This document shows positions 46,098 through 54,755 of a DNA stretch of 64,000 bases, in pieces. The notes beneath the pieces were generated by a model. It was given only the letters and a program-made list of their open reading frames with translations. It was not told where the DNA came from and searched no databases. Source of the DNA: an uncultured Bacteroidales bacterium (GTDB lineage Bacteria > Bacteroidota > Bacteroidia > Bacteroidales > F082); contig CALAZZ010000096.1 in NCBI GenBank assembly GCA_937926515.1, positions 25,809 through 89,808 of the forward strand, written 5' to 3'. The position numbers and the translations under genes were made by a program. Position 1 is the stretch's first letter; every line of letters starts with the position of its first letter.

Positions 46098-46940
46098 TTA
46101 ATTTGTTTTTAATTCATCATGGATTTTACCTGCAAGCCGGCTGGCGCCGATCCTGAAGTGGGTGTTGTTAAGCCATTCGCTGCCGCATATGGCAGCTGTG
46201 ATCTTATAGTACAGCAATGCATCTTCAATATCGGCAATGCCACCCGCCGGTTTTATCCCAATATGATTTCCGGTTTTCACATAGTATTCCCTGATCGTGT
46301 CAAGCATCACAACTACAGCTTCGGCTGTAGCTGCTGGTTGTATTTTGCCCGTTGAAGTTTTGATGAAGTCAGCTCCTCCCAGTATAGCAAGTTCTGATGC
46401 CTTGCGTATGTTTTCAATAGTTCTAAGCTCTCCTGTTTCGAGTATTACCTTGAGGTGTGCCACACCACAAGCACGTTTAACTTCGCTAACCTCATCTATA
46501 ATTGCCTGGTGATCACCTGAAAGGAAAATACCGCGAGAGATCACCATGTCAATTTCATCTGCGCCCTGATCAACTGCATACTTGACCTCCTGAAGCTTCA
46601 GGTGAAGTGGCAACTGTCCGGAGGGGAAAGCGCAAGCAACGGTGGCAACCTGTATACCTGTAGCAATGAGTATTGACTTGGCAGACTGAACAAAAGGTGA
46701 ATACACACACACCGCTGCAACAGTATTGCCATTGGTGGTTTTTTTAAATAATAAAGCCTGATTGCATAGCTCGATAACGCGTTTGTCATTATCCGTTCCT
46801 TCCAGTGTTGTTAGGTCAATACAACGCAAAATAGTGTTAAGTGCCTGGTGATATTCTGATTCAGTTAAAGTAACTGCATTAATGGCCGAAACACGTTCCC
46901 TTATTGATTGAGAGGTTTCATTGTAAATGTCGAACTTCAT
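46098..46940 (-). CDS. deoC: deoxyribose-phosphate aldolase
   Basis: The 280-aa enzyme cleaves 2-deoxyribose 5-phosphate to acetaldehyde and glyceraldehyde 3-phosphate. The Schiff-base Lys is K194 (ADFIKTSTGK), with K164 (AHLKVILETG) and the GADEIDMVI Asp nearby. The CIDLTTLEGTD segment and the ~50-residue N-terminal extension resemble the longer DeoC forms. It ends deoxynucleoside breakdown and matches the nucleoside genes elsewhere in the window. Confidence 0.94.
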   Translation of the reverse strand: MKFDIYNETSQSIRERVSAINAVTLTESEYHQALNTILRCIDLTTLEGTDNDKRVIELCNQALLFKKTTNGNTVAAVCVYSPFVQSAKSILIATGIQVATVACAFPSGQLPLHLKLQEVKYAVDQGADEIDMVISRGIFLSGDHQAIIDEVSEVKRACGVAHLKVILETGELRTIENIRKASELAILGGADFIKTSTGKIQPAATAEAVVVMLDTIREYYVKTGNHIGIKPAGGIADIEDALLYYKITAAICGSEWLNNTHFRIGASRLAGKIHDELKTN

Positions 46941-46952
46941 AATATTTTTTTA

Positions 46953-46960
46953 CAAAAGTA
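46953..46960 (-). promoter_or_regulatory. -7 box of deoC
   Basis: On the minus strand TACTTTTG matches TAnnTTTG exactly, 12 nt before the ATG. The -33 element is not convincing. Confidence 0.5.
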
Positions 46961-47120
46961 GAAAAAGGAATAAATAAGTATCAGTTTGAAAGATCAATAC
47001 TTGCAAATTTGGTTCGCGATAAGCAAACAGGGTTCATTGCTTTTGGCAACTTCTGTCCTGATAAAGCAGATAAGTATAAGTTAATTACGGACATGACGCT
47101 TTAAGGGCTTAAAAGGGGGA

Positions 47121-48146
47121 CTAATAACGCCATTTATTAGCAAGTGCTACCAAAGATAGCATGACCGGCACTTCCACAAGCACTCCTACAACAGTAACAA
47201 GTGCAGCAGGTGATTGTAATCCGAAAAGTGCAATGGCCACCGCGACAGCAAGCTCAAAAAAGTTGCTCGCACCGATCATTGCTGCCGGTGAACAAACAGC
47301 ATGTGGTAATTTTAGTTTTCGACCGCCAAACCATGCCAGGAAGAAAATAAAGTAAGTTTGAATAATCAATGGCACAGCGATCAAGAGTATCACAAACGGA
47401 TTGTTCAAAATATTAATGCCCTGAAACGCAAATATTAATAAAAGTGTGATGAGCAAGGCCAGGATGGAAATGGGACGAAGCCTTGGTAAAAAATGCCTTT
47501 TCAAATATTCTTCTCCATTGTTGCTTACAATCCATCGATTTGTTGCATAGCCGGCTACCAGAGGGATTACAACAAATATCAACACACTACTGATAAGTGT
47601 TTCATATGGTATTGTGATATCGGTTATTCCGATAAGTAAGCCTACAATCGGGACAAATGCCACCAATATGATCAGGTCATTGATAGATACCTGTACTAAG
47701 GTATAATTCGGGTCGCCATCAGTAAGATATGACCAAACAAAAACCATGGCTGTGCAGGGTGCAGCACCCAGTATGATAGCCCCGGCGATGTATTCACCTG
47801 CCATTGTGGGGTCAATCCAGGCTGCATACAGCTTGCTGAAGAACAACCAGGCAAAGAAAGCCATGGTAAATGGCTTGATAAGCCAATTAACCACGAGCGT
47901 GAGCAATACACCTTTTGGTTTTCGTCCCACATTTTTTATGCTGCTAAAATCAATCTGCAGCATCATGGGATAGATCATAAGCCAGATCAATATTGCAATG
48001 GGAATATTAACGTTATAAATTTCCCACTGACTCAATATTTGAATCTGATCACCAGCCATATGCCCGATCAAAATACCACCGGCTATGCATAAGGTAACCC
48101 ATAAAGTCAGATATTTTTCGAAAAAGGCAATTTTCTTTTTTGTCAT
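47121..48146 (-). CDS. arsenite efflux transporter ACR3
   Basis: The 341-aa ACR3-type transporter exports arsenite. About ten TM helices are visible. The conserved Cys lies in GAAPCTAMVFVWSYLTDGD, the mark of ACR3 rather than ArsB. It is the last gene of arsR-arsC-acr3 on the minus strand, 15 nt after arsC. No arsA ATPase is present, so it works as a secondary carrier. Confidence 0.95.
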   Translation of the reverse strand: MTKKKIAFFEKYLTLWVTLCIAGGILIGHMAGDQIQILSQWEIYNVNIPIAILIWLMIYPMMLQIDFSSIKNVGRKPKGVLLTLVVNWLIKPFTMAFFAWLFFSKLYAAWIDPTMAGEYIAGAIILGAAPCTAMVFVWSYLTDGDPNYTLVQVSINDLIILVAFVPIVGLLIGITDITIPYETLISSVLIFVVIPLVAGYATNRWIVSNNGEEYLKRHFLPRLRPISILALLITLLLIFAFQGINILNNPFVILLIAVPLIIQTYFIFFLAWFGGRKLKLPHAVCSPAAMIGASNFFELAVAVAIALFGLQSPAALVTVVGVLVEVPVMLSLVALANKWRY

Positions 48147-48161
48147 ACTTATTGAGCCTAT

Positions 48162-48587
48162 TTATAATTTAGGTTTTATCGATTCAATATAGAGCTTGTG
48201 AAAATCATTCTTTATTTCATCCCTTATTCTAATAAATTCACTGTGTACAAATTCATCAGTGCCAACAGCATGCGATGGGTCTTCAAACCCAATGTGCAAG
48301 CGTGTTTTGACCTTCCCCAGGAAGGCAGGACACTTTTCATTGGCGCCTCCACATACGGTGATCACATAGTCCCAATTGTCATCAAGGTATTTTTCAACCG
48401 GATCAGAAGTGTGCCTGCTTATATCGATCCCGACATCGTGCATTACTTCAACAGCTTTTTCATTTAACTTCCCCGAAGCCTCCGTGCCGGCTGAAAAAAC
48501 CTGAAGCCGGGTATCAAATGATTGCAGAAAACCATGTGCCATTTGGCTGCGGCAACTATTGCCAGTGCATAGAATCAGAATTTTCAT
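48162..48587 (-). CDS. arsC: arsenate reductase, thioredoxin-coupled (LMW phosphatase family)
   Basis: The 141-aa enzyme reduces arsenate to arsenite. The P-loop CTGNSCRS starts at C7. Redox cysteines C79 and C86 (VCGGANEKC) have the 7-residue spacing of the S. aureus pI258 enzyme, and the Asp general acid is in GFEDPSHA. It is therefore the thioredoxin-dependent type, not the glutaredoxin type of E. coli. It lies between arsR and acr3 with 19- and 15-nt gaps. Confidence 0.93.
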   Translation of the reverse strand: MKILILCTGNSCRSQMAHGFLQSFDTRLQVFSAGTEASGKLNEKAVEVMHDVGIDISRHTSDPVEKYLDDNWDYVITVCGGANEKCPAFLGKVKTRLHIGFEDPSHAVGTDEFVHSEFIRIRDEIKNDFHKLYIESIKPKL

Positions 48588-48606
48588 TGTTTCGTTAGGT
48601 TAGCAT

Positions 48607-48942
48607 TTAAGGTTTGCAATTATAATCGCCAATTAGCAATGTGTTGGTGAATGCATTTAAAGCTTCATGCATTATAAATATTTGTGCCATATCCAGACAA
48701 TAGTAGGTTCGCCCTTGAGCTGAATGACTCTTAAGTAATCCGGCGTTTTTTAGCTCAAGCAGGTGCTGGTTAACCGTAGTACGGCTCAATGGAAGCTTGT
48801 TTGATAGCTCACCTGTAATGCATTCCTTACTTTCTGCCAGATACTTAAGAATGGCTAATCTGGCGGGATGCGACAAAGCTTTAAAATAAACCGATGCCTG
48901 CTGGAGGCTTGACTCAAACAGCTGTGTTTTAGCATATACCAT
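48607..48942 (-). CDS. arsR: ArsR/SmtB-family repressor of the arsenic operon
   Basis: The 111-aa winged-helix protein has KALSHPARLAILKYLAES and the recognition helix LSRTTVNQHLLELKNAG. Candidate metalloid ligands are Cys in the SKECITGEL segment (the classical alpha-3 place), plus TYYCLDM and DYNCKP near the end, but no CVC pair. The ATG at 48942 is chosen: the longer reading begins at a TTG at 48975 that lies inside the -7 box. It is first in the ars operon, with palindromic operator candidates over its promoter. Confidence 0.92.
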   Translation of the reverse strand: MVYAKTQLFESSLQQASVYFKALSHPARLAILKYLAESKECITGELSNKLPLSRTTVNQHLLELKNAGLLKSHSAQGRTYYCLDMAQIFIMHEALNAFTNTLLIGDYNCKP

Positions 48943-48972
48943 GTCTAAGAAATATGAATCGTCATAATGACG

Positions 48973-49011
48973 CAAATATACGTTAAATTGATTATAACGT
49001 ATGTATACGTT
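48973..49011 (-). promoter_or_regulatory. arsR promoter with ArsR operator candidate
   Basis: On the minus strand TATATTTG (48980-48973) is a perfect -7 box. A 7+7 inverted repeat AACGTAT-GT-ATACGTT (48996-49011) covers the place of the -33 element. A third half-site ATACGTT (48978-48984) overlaps the -7 box. This is where ArsR repressors usually bind. Confidence 0.7.
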
Positions 49012-49048
49012 GATGAGGAATAAATTTTTTTATCATATGGATAATTGC

Positions 49049-49732
49049 TCAGAGCACCATATTTCTTTTCTTCAGCACCTCAAATATTATCAAGGCAATT
49101 TCATCATCACTCAGGCGGGCATTATTGAAGGAAAGATCAAAATCAATATCAGTTACTTTCCTGCCACCAAAATCAAAGATTAATTTCTCGCGATTTTCAT
49201 CGGAATTGCGAATATATGCTTCAGCATCAGCCCTGTTCATGTTTTTTCTTTCGCTGATATTACTGATGCGCCATTCAAGGGGAGCATGTAGGCGAATATG
49301 AAGGCCGTTTTTAAGGTCATTTGTAATGACAACGCCGGCCCTTCCCACAAGGATTATATGGCCATCAGTAACCATATCCCGGATAATTTCGCGTATGGTC
49401 TTGCGTATGGTCTTATCACTCTTGTAGTATTTGCTTGACATGGAGCGTAGTATCTCATCAATATGGCCGCACTTTTCCGGGTCAAATATGTGTCTTACCT
49501 GTCGTGGATCCAATTGTAATTTATGTGCTGATAATTCAATGATCTCTTTACTAACCAGCTGCCACTTGTGAGGGATAATTTGATCGAGATGTGCTTTTAG
49601 CAGTTTGGCAATGGCAATACTGTTACATCCCGTTTGGCGCGAAAAGGTGATAAATGGTGCAATAGCGGGTTTGGCTCTTGGCTCAGTAGTTATGCACCGC
49701 TTTTGAAAATATTGCAGCAAGTCGGTCGTCAT
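49049..49732 (-). CDS. cytidylate kinase-like family protein
   Basis: The 227-aa protein resembles the AAA_26/cytidylate-kinase-like family of Bacteroidetes. The P-loop region reads ITFSRQTGCNSIAIAKLL (28-45). Family members usually have GSG-type glycines after SRQ, whereas here G35-C36-N37 replace them, so ATP binding may be altered. VLVGRAGVVIT-like (IILVGRAGVVIT) and RLHAPLEWRISNISE segments match the family's NMP-binding and lid parts. It is not the essential Cmk. Its role is unknown. A -7-like box TAACTTTA lies upstream on the minus strand. Confidence 0.8.
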   Translation of the reverse strand: MTTDLLQYFQKRCITTEPRAKPAIAPFITFSRQTGCNSIAIAKLLKAHLDQIIPHKWQLVSKEIIELSAHKLQLDPRQVRHIFDPEKCGHIDEILRSMSSKYYKSDKTIRKTIREIIRDMVTDGHIILVGRAGVVITNDLKNGLHIRLHAPLEWRISNISERKNMNRADAEAYIRNSDENREKLIFDFGGRKVTDIDFDLSFNNARLSDDEIALIIFEVLKKRNMVL

Positions 49733-49810
49733 TGTTCAATTTGATTTGGTTCACCATAAAGTTACAGTAAATCAAAACTAAAATCAATTGATTTCACATC
49801 TTTTTTATCG

Positions 49811-49841
49811 TATATTTAACATTCAAAACAAAGAAAGGAGG
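49811..49841 (+). promoter_or_regulatory. promoter -7 box and exceptionally strong Shine-Dalgarno
   Basis: TATATTTA (49811-49818, 7 of 8 to TAnnTTTG) follows ATTG (49787-49790) by 20 nt. An AGAAAGGAGGT sequence then ends 7 nt before the ATG at 49850, complementary over 11 nt to a typical Bacteroidetes 16S rRNA 3' tail. AGGAGG itself is at 49836-49841. Strong SDs are rare in this phylum. Confidence 0.65.
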
Positions 49842-49849
49842 TTATCACC

Positions 49850-50248
49850 ATGAAGATCGACTACCAGTGCCCGCGTTGTCATGGTCACTTATTAATAGAG
49901 CACCACTTGATCTTAGCGGTAAAATATAAGAAGGAACAAGGCATGTTGCTGTTGATGAATCCAGAAGTGGGTAATTATGAAACTTTATATCACCCATCGA
50001 ATGAAATCATTAAAGGGGAGTTGTATGATTTTTTCTGTCCTATATGTCATTACAGATTAAGGTCGGACCTGAACGAAAATTTGGCGATGGTGCTGATGAC
50101 CGACACCAACAAAAAGCAATACGAACTTCATTTTTCAAGGGTTGCCGGCCAGAAAAGCACTTACAAGATCATGGGAAAATCGGTTGAACACTTTGGCATA
50201 GATGCTCCACACTATCTGGATTTCTTAAATATCTTCAATATGCGATAG
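49850..50248 (+). CDS. small zinc-ribbon protein, unknown function
   Basis: The 132-aa protein has two CxxC pairs, C7/C10 (CPRC) and C63/C66 (CPIC), which together could bind zinc. Between them is an IEHHLILAVKYKKEQG strand-rich region, and a 65-residue tail follows. No signal peptide or TM segment is present. It is flanked by the cytidylate-kinase-like gene (divergent) and waaA (convergent). The strong Shine-Dalgarno suggests high translation or a regulated burst. No family is recognised. Confidence 0.7.
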   Translation: MKIDYQCPRCHGHLLIEHHLILAVKYKKEQGMLLLMNPEVGNYETLYHPSNEIIKGELYDFFCPICHYRLRSDLNENLAMVLMTDTNKKQYELHFSRVAGQKSTYKIMGKSVEHFGIDAPHYLDFLNIFNMR

Positions 50249-50273
50249 GACAGGATGACTTAGAAAATGAGGA

Positions 50274-51512
50274 TTAGATCACCTCAAAATGAGGTGCTAT
50301 TTTATGCATAATAAGTTTTGTTGCACCTGTGTGTTTTTCTACATAAGTAAGACAAATCTGAGCAGCTTTCTTACGTGATGATTGATCCTTAAGCAGACTG
50401 TTAACTTTGGATTTCAAAGTTGAGAAATTGTTTACATCAAAAGCACCACCTAATTTAATCAACTCAACAGCCTCGATAAATTTTTCATGTTTTGGCCCGA
50501 TCATCACTGGGCAACCAAAAGTAACTGCTTCCTGAATATTATGTATCTGCTTTCCAAAGCCACCGCCCACATAAGCTATATACGCATATTGATAAAGTTG
50601 GGAAAGCATTCCGATCTGATCAATGACTAGAACCCTGGAGTGAACTTCCGGATCAAAGCTGCTCCATTTTTGATAATCTGTGGCAATTTGTTTTTCTATC
50701 TGCTGGATGTGCTTCACTCCTGTATCATGTGGAACAATGATTGATTTTACATTTTCAGGTAGTTCTTTAAGTAATGGTATTATCAGATTTTCGTCTTGTG
50801 GCCATGTACTTCCCCAAACAATACATGGATTGTGATCAATGAATTTTTCAATTAATGGAAACCGTTGCGCATGTGCAGCTATAGCAGCCACCCTGTCGAA
50901 ACGTGTATCACCTGTAATGGTGGTGTTCAGGTATCCGACACCTTTGAGTAGTTCAGCCGTTTGTACATCCTGAACAAAGAAATGAGTTACACCTTGAAGC
51001 TGATCCCTGAACCATTTTCCGTAAGATTTAAAAAAATATTGATCAGGCCTGAGTTTTAGTGAGATATAGAAAAGAGGAACCTGTTTCAGTTGAAGCTTTT
51101 GCAGGTAGTTGTACCAAAACTCGTACTTAATAAAAAAAGCTGCCTTGGGGTTAAAGGTATTTAGCAGTCTGATGGCATGTTTTGGGGTATCGGTTGGCAG
51201 GTACGACACACAGTCTGCATATTCATAATCTTTTCGTATTTCGTAGCCTGAGGGTGAAAAAAAAGTAAGTAAAACCTTGTAGGCGGGATATTTTATTTTA
51301 ATAGCCTCAATTACAGGCCGGCCTTGTTCAAACTCACCAAGAGACGCGGCGTGAAACCATATCCAAAACTTGCTCTTTACAGCCTCTTTCTCAAGCTTTT
51401 CCCAACAATTTTTACGCCCCCGGATCCAATTTTTTGCTTTGGTGTTAAAAGGCGCAACCAACCATATAGTAAGGTGGTAAAGTTTTACTGAAAATTGGTA
51501 GAGCCATAGCAT
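50274..51512 (-). CDS. waaA: 3-deoxy-D-manno-octulosonic acid transferase (Kdo transferase)
   Basis: The 412-aa GT30 enzyme adds Kdo to lipid A. It has an N-terminal membrane anchor (about 1-22), FHAASLGEFEQGRPVIEAIK with the catalytic Glu, the TDTPKHAIRLL and KYEFWYN segments, TRFDRVAAIA, and the C-terminal IVPHDTG and FGCPVMIGPKHEKF nucleotide-sugar site. It follows an outer-membrane protein gene by 14 nt. With kdsD and lptB it completes a set of LPS genes in the window. Confidence 0.95.
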   Translation of the reverse strand: MLWLYQFSVKLYHLTIWLVAPFNTKAKNWIRGRKNCWEKLEKEAVKSKFWIWFHAASLGEFEQGRPVIEAIKIKYPAYKVLLTFFSPSGYEIRKDYEYADCVSYLPTDTPKHAIRLLNTFNPKAAFFIKYEFWYNYLQKLQLKQVPLFYISLKLRPDQYFFKSYGKWFRDQLQGVTHFFVQDVQTAELLKGVGYLNTTITGDTRFDRVAAIAAHAQRFPLIEKFIDHNPCIVWGSTWPQDENLIIPLLKELPENVKSIIVPHDTGVKHIQQIEKQIATDYQKWSSFDPEVHSRVLVIDQIGMLSQLYQYAYIAYVGGGFGKQIHNIQEAVTFGCPVMIGPKHEKFIEAVELIKLGGAFDVNNFSTLKSKVNSLLKDQSSRKKAAQICLTYVEKHTGATKLIMHKIAPHFEVI

Positions 51513-51526
51513 AAACCAGGTGCATA

Positions 51527-52288
51527 TTAAAAATAGTAATATTTCTGTGGTGCCCTTCTATAGGTAGGTATCATCCAGCTTAGCCTGAAACCAAAATAAC
51601 TGTCACTATATTTATTTTCATCCTTAGCCATGGTATCAAAACTATAATCGCGCTGGCTGTTGGTCCATGCATGAATGTACTCTGCTGACAGGCTCAAATT
51701 TAAAATCCTTGAGTTGCTCATAAGCAGATAACCTGCCTGTGCTGACAAGGCAATTCCACCACGCATTTTATCATAACCTTTGCCATAGTCACCTTCAATT
51801 TGAGGAGCGGTCCCAAATTGGGATTCGATTCGTATGTGGTGTGATAAATAGCCTACTCCAGCCTGGATAAAAAAACCACTATTTGGGTTGGGAGCCAAAA
51901 CGTTGATAATTTTACCGGATTGAATGTTAAAATGATAACCGCGCTGAAACAAAGCCAGGCTGGTGAATGTGCCGTCGCCGTCAATAATTTCTCCTGTTGA
52001 AGTTGAGATCATGTGAAAAAGTGCTTCACGGTTGTGAACCTGATCCCCAAAGATAAAATGGCCGTTCAGGCTGTGAATCCAATTTTTGTCAGTTTTATAT
52101 AGGATCCCCACACCTATATTTGAGTTGAAGCCAAAGTAAGCTTTATTGTCTGCTGTAGGAAATTGAAACGCATAACTCGCACTAAAAATAAAGGTGGATA
52201 CTACGGAATCATTAATTCGTAGTTGAGCTTTCAGCGAAGGTGTGAGTAGTAAAAATACAAGCAGGTATACAACTTGCCTTGACTTCAT
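51527..52288 (-). CDS. predicted outer-membrane beta-barrel protein
   Basis: The 253-aa protein has a signal peptide (MKSRQVVYLLVFLLLTPSLKAQ). Alternating strands with many aromatic and Gly residues run to the end, closing with a Tyr/Phe-rich tail (KYYYF). The ATG at 52288 is preferred because the longer reading begins at a TTG (52309) inside the -7 box. It is 14 nt upstream of waaA on the same strand, which may link it to the envelope. No family is recognised. Confidence 0.7.
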   Translation of the reverse strand: MKSRQVVYLLVFLLLTPSLKAQLRINDSVVSTFIFSASYAFQFPTADNKAYFGFNSNIGVGILYKTDKNWIHSLNGHFIFGDQVHNREALFHMISTSTGEIIDGDGTFTSLALFQRGYHFNIQSGKIINVLAPNPNSGFFIQAGVGYLSHHIRIESQFGTAPQIEGDYGKGYDKMRGGIALSAQAGYLLMSNSRILNLSLSAEYIHAWTNSQRDYSFDTMAKDENKYSDSYFGFRLSWMIPTYRRAPQKYYYF

Positions 52289-52306
52289 GATGTTCTCATT
52301 TTCCTG

Positions 52307-52314
52307 CAAAAGTA
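52307..52314 (-). promoter_or_regulatory. -7 box of the OMP-waaA unit (decides the start)
   Basis: On the minus strand TACTTTTG matches TAnnTTTG exactly, 18 nt before the ATG at 52288. The 52315-52542 stretch beyond shows no gene. Confidence 0.5.
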
Positions 52315-52542
52315 GTGAATTGCCTTTTAATCAATGCCAAAGATAAATTAAAGAAATAATTTGTGCATTAGATTGGTCTTTGATGTCATAACTATCAGGT
52401 CAATTGAATATAGTAAAAATATGCAGAAAGTTAGGTGGAGCTCCCAACTAAGTAAAAGATATGATCTCCTTGCTGAATTACATTTGATTTGACTAATTCA
52501 AACGAACTTCAGGTTTGGCAAAACTTGGGCCGGCTAAAGTAG

Positions 52543-54555
52543 CTAGTTGTAAAAATTATCTTTCCCGGTTGTTAGGAAATCAAGATATTTTGGAATATTG
52601 GTATCATAGCCGTAAGATGGAGCGAGTAAGTTTTCCTCGTGATCGAGGATAAGGTAAAATGGTTGCGTATTAACACCATAACGCTCAGCCTGAAAGATGC
52701 TCCATTTCTGACCTATAGTACGTATGGTACGCTCACGACCCAGGGCAGATGAAACAAACTGTTCGCTTTCGGGAAGTGAGGTTCGATCATCAACAAAGAG
52801 TGATATCTTCACAAAATCATTCGCCAGCATATTCAACACAGCCGGATCTGACCATACATTGGCCTCCATTTTCCGACAGTTGACACATCCAAGACCTGTA
52901 AAATCCAAAAAAACCGGCTTACCAGCTTTTTTTGCTGCTGCCATACCTTCATCAAAATCGGTAAAGGCCATCAGGCCATGCGGGCCTTGCTTAACGCTCT
53001 CGCCAATATAAATGGTGTTGTCCGGGTTTATGGCTGCTCCGGAAGCAACTCCGCGACTCAGGTCAAAATCTTGAGTGGTCGATGATGGCAGGAAGGAGCT
53101 AATCGCGCGTAAAGGTGCACCCCAAAGGCCGGGGATGAGGTAAAACACAAAAGCAAATACCAAAACGGCCAGGGTGAGACGTGGAACACTCAAATGTGTC
53201 AGGTCACTATCATGAGCAAATTTAATTTTACCAATGAGATAGAGTCCAAGCAGCATGAATATGGCTATCCATAATGCAATGAAAACCTCACGGTCAAGAA
53301 TTCCCCATTGTGCAACAGCATCGGCAGTACCAAGAAACTTAAGTGCAAATGCAAGTACAATGAAACCAAGTACGACCTTCACAGCATTCATCCACCCGCC
53401 TGATTTGGGTAATGTTTGCAAGGCAGTTGGGAAGATGGCAAAAAGACTGAATGGAATAGCCAAAGCCAGGCTGAAGCCTAGCATACCGATAGCTGGTGAA
53501 AGCATATCTCCACTTGTGGCGGCTTCAACAAGCAGGGTTCCTACAATAGGACCTGTGCATGAAAAGGAGACCAATACAAAGGTCATTCCCATGAAAAACA
53601 CGCTGATCAAACCACCAGTTTTATCGGCTCGGCTGTCGAGTGCATTCGACCAGCTGGCAGGCATGGTGAGTTCAAAAGCCCCAAAGAAAGAGGCAGCAAA
53701 AAATATGAGCAACGCAAAAAAGAAAAGATTGAACCACGGACTTGTAGCCAAAGCATTGAGCGCATCGGCTCCAAAGATGACCGAAATGGCCAGGCCAAGC
53801 ACCACATAGGCAAAAATGATGGTGAAGCCATAGAACAGTGCATCTCTGAATGCACGGGCACGGTTGCCTGCATTACGCAAAAAGAAACTGACAGTGATTG
53901 GTATCATCGGAAAAACACAGGGCGTAAGCAAGGCGAGTAAACCTCCAAGTATGCCGGTGATGAAGGTGCCCCAAAAAGAGCCGGCTTTTTTGCTTGTTTC
54001 ACTTGTTGTTTCAACTATAGCCGATGATTCCTCAACAGTTGTGGAAGCATCTGTAGCTGCAAATTCAGTAACAGGCGTTAGTGCAGCAGGAGCAGAACCC
54101 TCAGGCAGAGTGAAACTGTACTCAACCAGATCAGGAGGCAAGCATCGTGTGTCATCGCACGACATAAATTCCACTGCACCATGTATGGTAACCGGAACAT
54201 TATCAGTTAGCTTCACTTTTTGTCTGAAAACAGCCTGGTCTTCAAAAAATTTAAGGACCATTTCGAAGTTTGGATCATATTTTTCAATGGCATCTGCTTC
54301 AACAACGCCACCGATCAGCTCATATCCATCGGCAGGCTCGAATGCAAAAACAGTAGCCGGCGGCGAAATAGATATGTCCTGCGAATACAAGTACCATGTG
54401 GGATCAATATCCGCCGTAAAGATCAATTCGTACTCATCATCAGTTATTTTCTCTGTAGAGAAGTTCCATTTTACAGGTTCCAGAATTTGTGATATGGACG
54501 TGCCAGTTTGTAAAAGAAGGAACAGGAATAAAATCGTAATTGCGTTTCTTTTCAT
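52543..54555 (-). CDS. dsbD: thiol:disulfide interchange protein DsbD
   Basis: The 670-aa protein carries electrons from cytoplasmic thioredoxin to the periplasm. Order: signal peptide (about 1-22), N-terminal alpha domain with MSCDDTRCLPP (two Cys), about eight TM helices with the Cys pair in LTPCVFPMIPITVSFF and SFSCTGPIVGTLL, then a C-terminal thioredoxin domain with TGLGCVNCRKMEANVW (about 558). All six expected Cys are present. It supports reduction of periplasmic thiols; a secreted thioredoxin-like protein is at 45.3 kb. Confidence 0.95.
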   Translation of the reverse strand: MKRNAITILFLFLLLQTGTSISQILEPVKWNFSTEKITDDEYELIFTADIDPTWYLYSQDISISPPATVFAFEPADGYELIGGVVEADAIEKYDPNFEMVLKFFEDQAVFRQKVKLTDNVPVTIHGAVEFMSCDDTRCLPPDLVEYSFTLPEGSAPAALTPVTEFAATDASTTVEESSAIVETTSETSKKAGSFWGTFITGILGGLLALLTPCVFPMIPITVSFFLRNAGNRARAFRDALFYGFTIIFAYVVLGLAISVIFGADALNALATSPWFNLFFFALLIFFAASFFGAFELTMPASWSNALDSRADKTGGLISVFFMGMTFVLVSFSCTGPIVGTLLVEAATSGDMLSPAIGMLGFSLALAIPFSLFAIFPTALQTLPKSGGWMNAVKVVLGFIVLAFALKFLGTADAVAQWGILDREVFIALWIAIFMLLGLYLIGKIKFAHDSDLTHLSVPRLTLAVLVFAFVFYLIPGLWGAPLRAISSFLPSSTTQDFDLSRGVASGAAINPDNTIYIGESVKQGPHGLMAFTDFDEGMAAAKKAGKPVFLDFTGLGCVNCRKMEANVWSDPAVLNMLANDFVKISLFVDDRTSLPESEQFVSSALGRERTIRTIGQKWSIFQAERYGVNTQPFYLILDHEENLLAPSYGYDTNIPKYLDFLTTGKDNFYN

Positions 54556-54576
54556 GTGTTTAGAAAATTATGGCTG

Positions 54577-54584
54577 CAAAATTA
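54577..54584 (-). promoter_or_regulatory. -7 box of dsbD
   Basis: On the minus strand TAATTTTG matches TAnnTTTG exactly, 21 nt before the ATG. Confidence 0.5.
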
Positions 54585-54755
54585 ATATTTACATCTTAGC
54601 AACGAACTGATTAGACCTTTGGCTTAAGATATTTTAAGTTTTAGAGAATAGATTACCCTATTGATAATTAAAGACATCCATCTTATTTAGACGAATTTAT
54701 AAATTATTTAAGCGCTTTGTGTTGATCTAAAGTTGACGGATTAATTCAGCAAGGA

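Noticed and set aside
46943..47104. 53-codon plus-strand open frame between deoC and acr3
   Set aside because: No start codon near its beginning, overlaps the deoC promoter, and a frame of this length is expected by chance.
53255..54610. Two long plus-strand frames (184 and 248 aa) opposite dsbD
   Set aside because: They are low-complexity, Ser/Ala/Thr/Lys-rich readings of the antisense strand of a clear, complete dsbD, with no domain or start signal.
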